A DNA stretch of 64,000 nucleotides, from NCBI RefSeq assembly GCF_965216485.1, contig NZ_OZ244162.1:2232001-2296000 (forward strand), in the 5' to 3' direction. Shown in pieces: positions 49,147 through 57,970 of the stretch. This stretch comes from Algiphilus sp965216485 (GTDB lineage Bacteria > Pseudomonadota > Gammaproteobacteria > Nevskiales > Nevskiaceae). The first letter of the stretch is position 1. Every line of letters begins with the position of its first letter. The notes beneath the pieces were generated by a model. That model was not told the DNA's origin. It was given only the letters and a program-made list of their open reading frames with translations, and searched no databases. The translations under genes were made by a program, and so were the position numbers.

Positions 49147-50396
49147 ACGCCCCCGACAGCCTGCACAGGACACAACCGGCACTGGATGTGGCGCATGTGC
49201 GCAAACAGTTTCCGGTGCTGCAGCAGCGCGTGCATGACGACAAGCGCCTCGCCTATCTCGACAATGCCGCGACCACGCAGAAGCCCGAAGCTGTTCTCAA
49301 CGCGCTGGATCGCTACTACCGCTACGACAACAGCAATGTCCATCGCGGCGTGCACGCGCTGGCGGCACGGGCCACCCAGGGCTACGAGCAGGCGCGCGCG
49401 CGCATCGCGCGGTTCGCCAACGCCAGCGAGGCGGGCACAGTCTTTACGCGCGGCACCACGGAGGCCATCAATCTGGTGGCCTACAGCCACGTCCTGCCCA
49501 TGCTGCAGCCGGGCGACGAGATCCTGCTCACCGAGATGGAGCACCACGCCAATATCGTGCCGTGGCAATTGATCGCCGAGCGCGCCGGTGCGCGCATCGT
49601 CGTCGCGCCGGTGCACGAGGACGGTCGGCTCGATCTGGATGCATGGCGCGCGCGCCTGAACGCACGGACGCGCATGGCTGCCTTCGTGCACGTCTCGAAT
49701 ACCCTCGGCACGGTGAATCCGGTTGCCGACATGGTGGCGGAAGCGCGCAAACAGGGCGTATCGACGCTGATCGACGGTGCCCAGGCAGCGGCCCATATCC
49801 CGTTGCAATTTGAGGAGCTTGGCGCGGACTTCTACACCTTTTCCGCGCACAAGCTTTATGGACCCACCGGCTTCGGCGTGCTGCTCGCAAAGCCCGATCT
49901 GCTCGCGGCCATGCCCCCCTGGCAGGGCGGCGGCGACATGATCGACACGGTCTCCTTTGACGGCACGACCTTCGCCGAAGCCCCCGCCCGATTCGAAGCC
50001 GGCACACCGCATATTGCCGGCGCGATCGGGCTGGCTGCGGCCATCGACTGGCTGGATGCCCAGGGGCTGCGTGCGGCCAAGGCGCACGAGGACGCGCTGC
50101 TCGAACAGGCGATGGAGGCCATTGCCGACATTCCGGGCCTGCAGCTCTTCGGCACCGCTGCGGGCAAGGCCGCCATCATCGCCTTCAATCTGGAAGGTGC
50201 GCATGCCTCCGACGTCAGCAGCCTGCTCGACATGCAGGGTGTGGCCGTCCGGGTCGGCCACCACTGCACGATGCCACTGCACGCGCGCTTCGGCCTCAGT
50301 GGCACGGCTCGCGCCTCCTTCGCGATCTACAACGATGCCGAGGACGTCGCACAATTCGCCGCCGCGCTGCACAAGGCACGGGACATGTTGCGCTAG
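49143..50396 (+). CDS. sufS: Cysteine desulfurase SufS
   Basis: SufS removes sulfur from cysteine with PLP and passes it toward the scaffold. The 417-residue protein has the PLP Lys in SAHKLYGPTGFG and the persulfide Cys in GHHCTMPLHAR. The operon ends here: no sufE, sufU, sufA or sufT follows in this window. SufS-type enzymes need a sulfur acceptor, so one must lie elsewhere. Confidence 0.96.
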   Translation: MNAPDSLHRTQPALDVAHVRKQFPVLQQRVHDDKRLAYLDNAATTQKPEAVLNALDRYYRYDNSNVHRGVHALAARATQGYEQARARIARFANASEAGTVFTRGTTEAINLVAYSHVLPMLQPGDEILLTEMEHHANIVPWQLIAERAGARIVVAPVHEDGRLDLDAWRARLNARTRMAAFVHVSNTLGTVNPVADMVAEARKQGVSTLIDGAQAAAHIPLQFEELGADFYTFSAHKLYGPTGFGVLLAKPDLLAAMPPWQGGGDMIDTVSFDGTTFAEAPARFEAGTPHIAGAIGLAAAIDWLDAQGLRAAKAHEDALLEQAMEAIADIPGLQLFGTAAGKAAIIAFNLEGAHASDVSSLLDMQGVAVRVGHHCTMPLHARFGLSGTARASFAIYNDAEDVAQFAAALHKARDMLR

Positions 50397-50408
50397 CGGC
50401 GCGATGAC

Positions 50409-50464
50409 ACCTACTTGTAGGTAAGTCCGTACAATCCTTCGCGTCCGGGCGGCCCATGCCGCCC
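50409..50464 (+). promoter_or_regulatory. sufS-dacB gap with dyads, -10 hexamer and hairpin
   Basis: This 90-base gap holds a perfect dyad ACCTAC-TT-GTAGGT (50409-50422), a TACAAT hexamer (50430-50435) and a perfect 7-base hairpin (GGGCGGC, 50447-50453; GCCGCCC, 50458-50464) followed by TCTT. The hairpin may end the suf message or lie in the dacB leader; the dyad may be an operator. These are inferences from symmetry only. Confidence 0.45.
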
Positions 50465-50486
50465 TCTTGCATCGGGGAGGCGCGGC

Positions 50487-51989
50487 ATGCGGTACCAGCG
50501 ATTTGGCGGCGTTCTATTCCTCTGTCTGGCGATGGTCTGCGGTGCAGCCGCGCCCACGGACGTCCGCGCGCAAGGCGAAACCTGGACCGCGCAGTTTCCG
50601 CGCCTTGCAGCCCTTGCCGGATCCGGCGTCAAAGTCTCCGCCTTGGTGGAAGAACTCGACAGCGGGCGGCCTTTGGCTGCTGTCGATGCCGCCAGCCGGT
50701 TGATTCCCGCCTCGGTCAGCAAGCTTTACGTCGCGCGCGCCGCACTGGAAGTCCTGGGTGCGGATCACCGCTTCATCACCCGCCTGCTGGCCAGTGGAGC
50801 CGTCGAAGGCACGGAGCTCCGCGGCGATCTCATGCTGCGTGCCGGCGGCGATCCGACTCTCAGCAGCAAGGATCTGCGGGCACTGGTGGCCGACATCAGC
50901 GCCCTCGGCATCACCCGGATCACCGGAAATCTGATCGTCGAGGATGCGCTCTTTGGTGCCATTGCCTGCGAGATCAAGGACCGCTGCGACGCGCACAAGG
51001 AGAGCGCCCATGCCTTCGACGGCGCCCTGTCGGCCGCCGGCATCGACTATGGCACCGTCGAGGTCGTCATCTATCCGGCGCAGCGCGCCGGTCAGCCGGC
51101 GCGGGTCGTCGTGATGCCACCCGGAGTGGGTGGATTCCGTCTGCACGGCCACATCGAGACCGTCTCTGCCGGAGGGCTTACCCGCCTTGGCATCACCCGC
51201 AGTACCGATGATGAAGGGCTGCATCATCTGCACCTCAGCGGCGAAATCGCCGTCGATCATCGCCCCGTGCGGCGCTCCCGTTCCATTGTGCACCCTGCCC
51301 ATCACACGGCCGAAGTACTGCGTGCCCTGCTTGACCAGGGCGGCATCCGCGTCGAGGGCGAGACGCGTGTGACGCACAAGGCCGCGACATTGGATAAGAC
51401 CCAGGAGCTGGCCCGGCATTACGGGGAGACGCTGGCCACCCAACTGCATGCGATGATGCAGTACAGCAACAACTACATCGCGGATCTGCTCACCTTGCAC
51501 GTGGCACAACGCGATGCCGCGCCGGAGCGACTGAGCGACGCCGCCGACCATCTGCTGCTTCCGCTTCGCGCTGCCTCGCAGAGCGCCACGGACACACCGC
51601 CGGGCATGCCGATACTGCACAGCGGCAGTGGGTTGAGCGTCGACAGCCGCCTGTCGGCGCGCGACCTGGTCGAGCTCCTGCGCGACAGCTATGAGGCCTC
51701 GGCGCTGTTTCCCACCTTCGTTGGCACGCTGCCGGTGCCGCTGTACAGCCGCAACAGCCAGTTGGCTTTCGACGACAACAACTGGCAGACCCGGCTCGCC
51801 GCCAAGACCGGCTGGCTGAGTGAACCCGTCGGGGTTCGTGCCCTCGCCGGCTACCTGCGCCTGCAGGATGGCGGCTGGGCGGCCTTCGCCATTATCCTCA
51901 ACGGCACGCCGGAATCCCCGCGCCTGCCGCGCGAGAAGACCCTGGGTGCGATTCGGGCGGATATGCGCGACCTGCTCGCCCGTCACTGA
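50487..51989 (+). CDS. dacB: D-alanyl-D-alanine carboxypeptidase/endopeptidase PBP4
   Basis: This periplasmic class C penicillin-binding protein trims or cuts peptidoglycan cross-links. The 500-residue precursor has a signal peptide (to about residue 28) and three active-site motifs: SVSK with Ser76, SNN (in YSNNY), and KTG. The two added domains between motifs I and II are present, as in E. coli DacB. GGGGAGG lies just before the ATG. Confidence 0.94.
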   Translation: MRYQRFGGVLFLCLAMVCGAAAPTDVRAQGETWTAQFPRLAALAGSGVKVSALVEELDSGRPLAAVDAASRLIPASVSKLYVARAALEVLGADHRFITRLLASGAVEGTELRGDLMLRAGGDPTLSSKDLRALVADISALGITRITGNLIVEDALFGAIACEIKDRCDAHKESAHAFDGALSAAGIDYGTVEVVIYPAQRAGQPARVVVMPPGVGGFRLHGHIETVSAGGLTRLGITRSTDDEGLHHLHLSGEIAVDHRPVRRSRSIVHPAHHTAEVLRALLDQGGIRVEGETRVTHKAATLDKTQELARHYGETLATQLHAMMQYSNNYIADLLTLHVAQRDAAPERLSDAADHLLLPLRAASQSATDTPPGMPILHSGSGLSVDSRLSARDLVELLRDSYEASALFPTFVGTLPVPLYSRNSQLAFDDNNWQTRLAAKTGWLSEPVGVRALAGYLRLQDGGWAAFAIILNGTPESPRLPREKTLGAIRADMRDLLARH

Positions 51990-52101
51990 CCGCACCGGAG
52001 CCGACCGTCACCCGCAGCCGGCATCGACCAAAGTTGCGATGACGGGCCGGCCGCTTCCAGATAGGCTTGCGGGCTCAGTCCCAACCGCAAGGAACCCGTC
52101 C

Positions 52102-53130
52102 ATGTCGCAGGCTTCGCAACGCATTCCGGCCACCCTGCTCACCGGTGATGGCATTGGCCCCGAGATTGTCCGCGCGACCCGCCGCATTCTCGAAGCTCTG
52201 GGCGCGCCCTTCGAGTGGGACGAACAGCCCGCTGGCCTGGGCGCAATGGAAACCCACGGTGATCCTCTGCCGGAATGCACGCTGGAAAGCATTCGTCGCA
52301 CGCAGTTGGCGCTGAAGGGGCCATTGACCACGCCCGTAGGCAGTGGCATCCGCTCGATCAATGTGCGCCTGCGCGAGGAATTCCAGCTGTATGCCAACCT
52401 CCGGCCCGCGCGCAGCATTGTCGATGGCGGCCGCTTCGACGACATCGACCTGGTGCTGGTCCGCGAGAATCTGGAAGGCTTCTACGTTGGCTACGAGCAC
52501 TACATTCCGGTCAACGGCGATCCCAAGGCCGTGGCGGAGAGCGCCGGCATCAACACCCGCGAGGGCTGCCGCCGCATCGCCAAGTGGACCTTCGACTACG
52601 CCGTACGCAATGGCCGCAAGAAGGTCACCATCGTGCACAAGGCCAACATCCTCAAGAAGCTCACCGGCCTGTTCCTGGAGAGCGCGCAGGAAGTCGGCAA
52701 GGAGTACGCCGATCGATTGACGATCGAGGAACGCATCGTCGACAACTGCGCGATGCAGCTAGTCTTGAACCCCTGGCAGTTCGACGTGCTGCTCACCACC
52801 AATCTCTTCGGCGACATCCTCTCCGACGAGATCGCAGGGCTTGTCGGCGGCCTCGGCATGGCGCCCGGCGGCAATATCGGAAAGGACGCGGCCATCTTCG
52901 AAGCGGTGCATGGCTCGGCACCGGACATTGCCGGCAAGGGCATCGCCAACCCCTGCGCATTGCTGCTGGCTTCGGCCATGATGCTCGACCACGTCGACCA
53001 TCACGACGACGCCGAACGCTTGCGCACGGCCCTGCGCGCCACCATCGTCGAGGATCGCGTGCGTACCGGCGACCTCGGCGGGACTGCCTCCACCGAGGCC
53101 TTTGCCGACGCGCTGATTCAGCGCCTTTGA
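52102..53130 (+). CDS. NAD-type isocitrate dehydrogenase
   Basis: The 342-residue protein belongs to the isocitrate/isopropylmalate dehydrogenase family. The substrate loop ALKGPLTTPVGSGIRSINV with multiple Arg and Ser, and VHGSAPDIAGKGIANP near the end, best match the short NAD-dependent isocitrate dehydrogenases; isopropylmalate or homoisocitrate activity is less likely. It makes 2-oxoglutarate in the same cycle as acnA. The ATG at 52102 has AAGGA nine bases upstream. Confidence 0.88.
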   Translation: MSQASQRIPATLLTGDGIGPEIVRATRRILEALGAPFEWDEQPAGLGAMETHGDPLPECTLESIRRTQLALKGPLTTPVGSGIRSINVRLREEFQLYANLRPARSIVDGGRFDDIDLVLVRENLEGFYVGYEHYIPVNGDPKAVAESAGINTREGCRRIAKWTFDYAVRNGRKKVTIVHKANILKKLTGLFLESAQEVGKEYADRLTIEERIVDNCAMQLVLNPWQFDVLLTTNLFGDILSDEIAGLVGGLGMAPGGNIGKDAAIFEAVHGSAPDIAGKGIANPCALLLASAMMLDHVDHHDDAERLRTALRATIVEDRVRTGDLGGTASTEAFADALIQRL

Positions 53131-53142
53131 GCTTCTTCCCAT

Positions 53143-53180
53143 AAAAAAACCGCCGGGTGCTTTGCCCGGCGGTTCGTTTC
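53143..53180. terminator. Bidirectional terminator between icd and DUF5666 gene
   Basis: An 8-base stem (CCGCCGGG at 53150-53157 and CCCGGCGG at 53165-53172) is flanked by seven A residues before and a TTCGTTT run after. It works as a rho-independent terminator for the plus-strand dehydrogenase and, by its A run, for the minus-strand lipoprotein gene. Confidence 0.85.
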
Positions 53181-53241
53181 TAGCGCGGCAGCCCCGTTCC
53201 ATCAGGTAGCGGTTCGCCGTGTACTGCGGAGGCGGAGTGCA

Positions 53242-54921
53242 TCAGGATGCGGCGTCGCTGGCCGAATCATCGGCCTCGATGCTTTCCTCCGCCTCGTCAT
53301 CGGTCGCATCGTCATCGTCTTCATCGTCGATGCCTTCGTCAGCCGATGCTTCCCCGTTGCCCCCTTCATCGCGCTCGTCTGACGCATCCGCACCATCGCC
53401 TTCGTTGTCGTCTTCGTCTTCGTCTTCTTCGCGCTCGATTTCGGAGGCGACGAAGCGCTGCAGGTTCTCGTCGAAGCGGCCTTCGGCCTCGATGAAGTCG
53501 CCGATCTGAACCGATTCGAAGAAGACATCCGCGGTCACAGTCTCATCGTCGTCCTCGAAGCGGGCGTTGCTGGCGTCGATCCGAACGCCCGTGACCACCA
53601 GTTCACGCGCGGCCGCATCCTTGCTTTCAAGGGCACCGGCAAGCTCGCGCGCTTCACCATCGTCGTCGTTGCCCTCGTCGTCATCGAGATCCTCGCGCTC
53701 GATGCGCAGCGCGACCACGCCCGCTTCGGTGCGAATCGCCGCAACCTCCACCGCATCGCCTGGCTGCAGATCGTCCAGACCAAAGGCGCGCAGATCATCG
53801 CGGTCGTCTTCGAAGCGGGTGCGCTCATCGGTGAGAATCGTCACGCCCACCACCTGCAAGCTGCCGGCCTCGACATCGACCGACTGCACGTCCCCTTCGA
53901 TCTCGATGCGTTCGGAACCCGCGTTGGTCGAACGCTCTTCTTCGAAGTCGATCGTATCGGCGACGATGACGCCATCGGCGGAGAATACGCCCTCGACTTC
54001 CACCAGTACGCCATCGGCGAGGTCATCGGCACTCCCTTCCTCGAAGCGGGTCTCGCCATCGAAACGCACGCCGATGCCGCGGATGCTGAAGCTGGATGCA
54101 GCCGCGTCGAAGTTGGCAATAGCGCCATCGAATTCGGCTTCGGTACCGTCTTCGCGTCCATCATCGTCATCATTGCCGGGCGCGTCTTCGATCTCGATGC
54201 GGGCTGCGGTCAGGACACCATTGGCCAGACTGCCTTCCACCTCGACCAACTGCCCGTTGGCCAACACGCTGCCTTCGGGACTGATCAGCGCGGTGTTGTA
54301 ATCGACCTCAAGGGACTGCACGCGGAATCGGCGCTGCGCGGTATCCAGAGCCGCGAGCCGACCCGTGATCTCGGTTTCCTCGCGCGCTTCGGATTCGCGT
54401 TCCACATAGCTCGCCACCAGGACGCCATCGCCGGTGATCTGCCCGCTAATCTCGACCGGATCGTCCACGGCAAGTGTGCTGAGGTCGCCGCTCTCAAAAA
54501 CGGTCGCCCCCACCACACGGATCAACTGCCCCGCGACCGTCAGGGTCATCGCCTCGAGGTCGATCGCTGTGACCGGACCACGGATTTCCGCGTCATAACG
54601 GATGCGATCGGCGGCGAAGTTGCCGTCATCGTCGCGACGGCCGCGAATTTCGACAATCTGCCCGACGCGCAACGCGTCCTCGGTTGCACTCGGCAGCTCA
54701 TCCACTTCGACCAGTGCGTTGTTGGTATCGAAGCGCTTGCCTTCCACGATGACACTGCCAAAGCCGGTGATAGCGCCGCGCACAAACACCTTGGTGGTGG
54801 TCGCGCCGGTGCCATTGACATCGCCGGCAACGCCTGGGCTACCGCCACCGCCGCAGGCCGCAAGGGTGGTGGCAGCGCCAACGACGCCCGCGACAACGGT
54901 TTTTTCGAGCCAGCTATTCAT
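53242..54921 (-). CDS. DUF5666 repeat lipoprotein with acidic tail
   Basis: The 559-residue protein has a lipobox LAAC (Cys23) and then six tandem repeats of about 70 residues, each with a beta-rich core and a (V/I)E(V/I)xG turn, matching the DUF5666 domain. The last 80 residues are extremely acidic (runs of Asp, Glu, Ser, Ala) and likely disordered. It is probably anchored in the outer membrane or periplasmic side. Function is unknown. Its ATG overlaps the DUF6502 stop (ATGA). Confidence 0.85.
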   Translation of the reverse strand: MNSWLEKTVVAGVVGAATTLAACGGGGSPGVAGDVNGTGATTTKVFVRGAITGFGSVIVEGKRFDTNNALVEVDELPSATEDALRVGQIVEIRGRRDDDGNFAADRIRYDAEIRGPVTAIDLEAMTLTVAGQLIRVVGATVFESGDLSTLAVDDPVEISGQITGDGVLVASYVERESEAREETEITGRLAALDTAQRRFRVQSLEVDYNTALISPEGSVLANGQLVEVEGSLANGVLTAARIEIEDAPGNDDDDGREDGTEAEFDGAIANFDAAASSFSIRGIGVRFDGETRFEEGSADDLADGVLVEVEGVFSADGVIVADTIDFEEERSTNAGSERIEIEGDVQSVDVEAGSLQVVGVTILTDERTRFEDDRDDLRAFGLDDLQPGDAVEVAAIRTEAGVVALRIEREDLDDDEGNDDDGEARELAGALESKDAAARELVVTGVRIDASNARFEDDDETVTADVFFESVQIGDFIEAEGRFDENLQRFVASEIEREEDEDEDDNEGDGADASDERDEGGNGEASADEGIDDEDDDDATDDEAEESIEADDSASDAAS

Positions 54922-55733
54922 GATTCAGAACCTCCATTGGGGCGTTTCATGTCAAACAGATAAATGCCTACGCCGCTGATGCGCTGCGAGGACGAGTCCT
55001 CCGGCGCATGCGGTGTCAGTGTCTCGTTGAGCGACTCCAACCAGGCTTGGCCATCCCGTTCGAGCAAGGCTTGCAGCTTCTGCAGGCCTTCGGCATCGAG
55101 CCCCGGAAAGACCAGCTTGCGTTCAAAGCGCGAACGCGCTCGGCCATGGCGCAGGTTGTGATCGACCGTGTCGATATGTGCGGCGATGTTCTCGCCGAGA
55201 TAGGGCAAGCGATCCGCCTCGTCGGCGGAGGCGGGAATGAAGGCACGCTGCAGCAGGTGCAGATTTCCAGCCTCCTTCCGGGCCAGACCCAGACGCTCGA
55301 GCTCACGCAGCAGCGTCTGCCAGGTCACGTCGCTGCCGATGGCCCGCACCAGGGCGGAAAAGCCGTCGCCCTGTTCCTCGTCAAGCGGCAGAGGGCGGGG
55401 CGCCTGGTCCGCATCCAGCCAGCGCGCGTCCGTGACCCAGCAGGTAATCAAGCGATTCAGCAAATGGCGCTGGCCCGCCGCGGCGTCCTGGTCCTGACGG
55501 GTGGCAGACAGCAATCGGGTCACCTCTGCCCGGCTGAGTCCGGTCAGTGCGGCCACGCGGGACTTGTTCGTCGGGCGTCCCCGAATGCCGTACTCGGCCC
55601 GGGCGCTGTCGACAAAGGCCTGGCGTGTCACGCGCTCCACATCCGATACCGTCAACCCATGCCGCATGGCGATTCGCGCCAGTGGGCGCAGCACTTGGTA
55701 CATCGCATCGAGAACGAGGGCCTTCAATTCCAT
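54918..55733 (-). CDS. DUF6502-family protein with helix-turn-helix
   Basis: The 271-residue protein resembles the DUF6502 family. It has two helix-turn-helix-like segments in the first 75 residues (GLTVSDVERVTRQAF and NKSRVAALTGLSRAEVTRLL), so a DNA-binding regulator is plausible. The rest is helical and Arg/Leu-rich without clear motifs. The ATG at 55733 fits the family start and lies inside the inverted repeat; in-frame alternatives are an ATG at 55754 and a GTG at 55775. Confidence 0.75.
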   Translation of the reverse strand: MELKALVLDAMYQVLRPLARIAMRHGLTVSDVERVTRQAFVDSARAEYGIRGRPTNKSRVAALTGLSRAEVTRLLSATRQDQDAAAGQRHLLNRLITCWVTDARWLDADQAPRPLPLDEEQGDGFSALVRAIGSDVTWQTLLRELERLGLARKEAGNLHLLQRAFIPASADEADRLPYLGENIAAHIDTVDHNLRHGRARSRFERKLVFPGLDAEGLQKLQALLERDGQAWLESLNETLTPHAPEDSSSQRISGVGIYLFDMKRPNGGSES

Positions 55734-55760
55734 ATATGTACTTTTCTCACACATATATGG
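55730..55760. promoter_or_regulatory. Perfect inverted repeat over the DUF6502 start
   Basis: Arms CCATATATGT and ACATATATGG are exact reverse complements with an 11-base spacer. The inner arm includes the ATG of the DUF6502 gene, so a bound protein would block transcription or translation. The AT-rich arms stand out in this GC-rich region. Autoregulation by the DUF6502 protein is my inference. Confidence 0.65.
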
Positions 55761-55828
55761 ATTCGTCAAATGCACTCAGGGGCTATCCCGACAAACGGTA
55801 GGCCCCTGCTCTCAGAACGGCCTGACCG

Positions 55829-56233
55829 CTAGTGGGACTCGGGCCACTCGTGGTACTGCGGGAGGCCGTCACTGAGCGGCAGCCAATCGGCCTTTTCGAC
55901 GACGAAGGCGTGAAACACGATTGCCGGTGCAATCGGGTCATCGATCGTGCCGGCGCGCACGCGCTTCACCTTGGGGCGGTCCTCGCGCTCACTCCACAAG
56001 GGGCTGCCGCACTCGCGGCAGAAGACCCGAAACTTGCCTGGCGAGGACTCGAAGCGGCCGAGTGCCTGGGCACCGGAAAGCAGGGTGAATGCCTCGGTCG
56101 CCATCGGAACGACCGCGACGAAAGCGGATCCCTGAGCCTTTTGACAGCGCCGGCAGTGACACATCGAAAGGGTCTCGGCCGAACCCTCGTAGCGGTAGCG
56201 CACGCTGCCGCACAGACAGGAACCCTTGAGCAT
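55829..56233 (-). CDS. GFA-family zinc protein
   Basis: The 134-residue protein has the Cys pattern of the GFA (glutathione-dependent formaldehyde-activating) fold: CLCG near the start, CHCRRC at 25-30 and CREC at about 91-94, which bind structural and functional zinc. The family name comes from a formaldehyde-glutathione enzyme whose role is disputed, so no activity is assigned. It stands alone, 96 bases downstream of the DUF6502 start codon region and 33 before recJ. Confidence 0.87.
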   Translation of the reverse strand: MLKGSCLCGSVRYRYEGSAETLSMCHCRRCQKAQGSAFVAVVPMATEAFTLLSGAQALGRFESSPGKFRVFCRECGSPLWSEREDRPKVKRVRAGTIDDPIAPAIVFHAFVVEKADWLPLSDGLPQYHEWPESH

Positions 56234-56266
56234 CGGCTGACCTCCTCTGACTGCGTGATGGCCGCC

Positions 56267-57970
56267 CTAGCGTACCGCCAAATGTCGAAGGATCAGCTGA
56301 ACCTGTTCGTCCCCGCGCCAGCGGTTGACCCCTAACTGATACGCCGTTTCCACGTTCTGACCCGGCGCTGCCATGCGTTCGGCGCCGCCAAAATCAATGG
56401 CCGTCAGACGCAACTGCGTATTCTCGAGCCGCGTCAGCGTGTAGCGCGCGTGACGCTCCCCCACGATGCGTGCGTCCGTCACTCGGAAGGTGCCGTCAAA
56501 GACCGGCTCCGGAAATCCCTGCCCCCATGGGCCGGCAGTCTCTAGGGCGCGCGCCGTATCCAGTGTCAGCTCCGAGGGCGCCAAAGCGCCATCACTATCG
56601 ATACTCGCCTGCAGATCGGCATCGGACAGCAGCGTCCGGCAGGCCGCATCGAAGGCTTCGGCAAAAGCTGGCAATGCCGCTTCGCGCAGGCTGAGCCCGG
56701 CTGCCATGGCGTGTCCGCCGAAGCGGTCAATGAGCCCCGGCTGCGTGCGGTCCACTGCCGCGATCGCGTCACGGATATGCAGACCGGGAATGGAACGCGC
56801 CGATCCCTTGACCCAGCCCGCGTCATTCGACGGCGCGAAAGCGATCACCGGCCGATGGGCCTGCTGCTTGGTGCGGGACGCCACCAGTCCCACCACCCCT
56901 TCATGCCAGCTGGAGTCATAGAGACAGAGCCCTACCGCGTCGGGAACAAGACGCGCAGCATCGGCACCCTCCACCATGTCGGTCTCGATGTCTCGCCGGG
57001 CGCGGTTCAGCTGATCCAGCGTGGCGGCAAGGGTGCGCGCGCTCCCCACGTCATCGCTGAGCAGGCATTCCACCCCCTGCCCCATGTTTTCCAGACGCCC
57101 GGCGGCATTCAGCCTGGGCCCGACCACAAAGCCGAGTGTCGCGGCGTCGACCGTGGCTTCTTCGCGCCCGGCGACTTCGAGCAGCGCACGAATACCCGCA
57201 CAGGCACGCCCTGCGCGGATCCGGGCCAGCCCCTGCGCGACGAGAACGCGGTTGTTGTGATCCAGCGGCACCACGTCCGCTACCGTGCCCAGCGCCACCA
57301 GATCGAGCAGATCGGCAATGGCAAGGCGGTCTCGACCGATCCGGGCGCGAAGCGCAGCCAGCAGGTAAAAGGCCACGCCGACACCCGCCATCGCCTTGCT
57401 GGCAAAGTGGTCTCCAGGCTGGTTCGGATTGACGATGGCATCCGCCTCCGGCAGCACCTCGCCTGGCAAATGGTGGTCCGTAATGACCACCTGCAGGCCG
57501 TGGGCTCGCGCATAGGCCACGCCGGAGACGTTGGCGATGCCAGAATCCACCGTGATCAGCACCTCCGCACCCCGCGTGCGGGCGGCGTCGACCAGCGATT
57601 CCGAAAGGCCATAGCCCATGGTGAAGCGGTCCGGAATCACGTGATCGACCTCGACCGACCCGAGCGCACGCAGGCCGCGCACCAGCAAGGCCGTACTGGT
57701 CGCCCCGTCGCAGTCATAGTCGCCCGCGATGCAGATGCGACGGCCATCGGCGATGGCCTTGGCGATCACATCGGCCGCCGTATCCAGCCCCTTGAGTCCA
57801 TCAGGTGGCAGCAGCCGCTGCAGCGCGTAATCACAGTCTCGTGCGCTGTGCACGCCGCGCGCGGCATAGACGCGGCGCACTACCGGATGCAGGCCATCCG
57901 GGAGTGAGGAGACCGTAGCCGCGGGACGGCGACGAATGCGTGGCAGCGCGCTTTCCGGCGCTGCTGACAT
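56267..57970 (-). CDS. recJ: Single-strand DNA exonuclease RecJ
   Basis: RecJ degrades 5' single-stranded DNA in recombination, mismatch and base-excision repair. The 567-residue protein has the DHH-family metal motifs GDYDCDGATS and ITDHHLPGE, and the DHHA1 region with GGHAMAAG. Start ATG shares one base with the thrC stop (TGATG), so the two are co-transcribed. Confidence 0.96.
   Translation of the reverse strand: MSAAPESALPRIRRRPAATVSSLPDGLHPVVRRVYAARGVHSARDCDYALQRLLPPDGLKGLDTAADVIAKAIADGRRICIAGDYDCDGATSTALLVRGLRALGSVEVDHVIPDRFTMGYGLSESLVDAARTRGAEVLITVDSGIANVSGVAYARAHGLQVVITDHHLPGEVLPEADAIVNPNQPGDHFASKAMAGVGVAFYLLAALRARIGRDRLAIADLLDLVALGTVADVVPLDHNNRVLVAQGLARIRAGRACAGIRALLEVAGREEATVDAATLGFVVGPRLNAAGRLENMGQGVECLLSDDVGSARTLAATLDQLNRARRDIETDMVEGADAARLVPDAVGLCLYDSSWHEGVVGLVASRTKQQAHRPVIAFAPSNDAGWVKGSARSIPGLHIRDAIAAVDRTQPGLIDRFGGHAMAAGLSLREAALPAFAEAFDAACRTLLSDADLQASIDSDGALAPSELTLDTARALETAGPWGQGFPEPVFDGTFRVTDARIVGERHARYTLTRLENTQLRLTAIDFGGAERMAAPGQNVETAYQLGVNRWRGDEQVQLILRHLAVR

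Noticed and set aside
55734..55828. Standard promoter for the DUF6502 gene using TTGACG
   Set aside because: A TTGACG lies just upstream of the palindrome, but no acceptable -10 is found at 16-18 bases.
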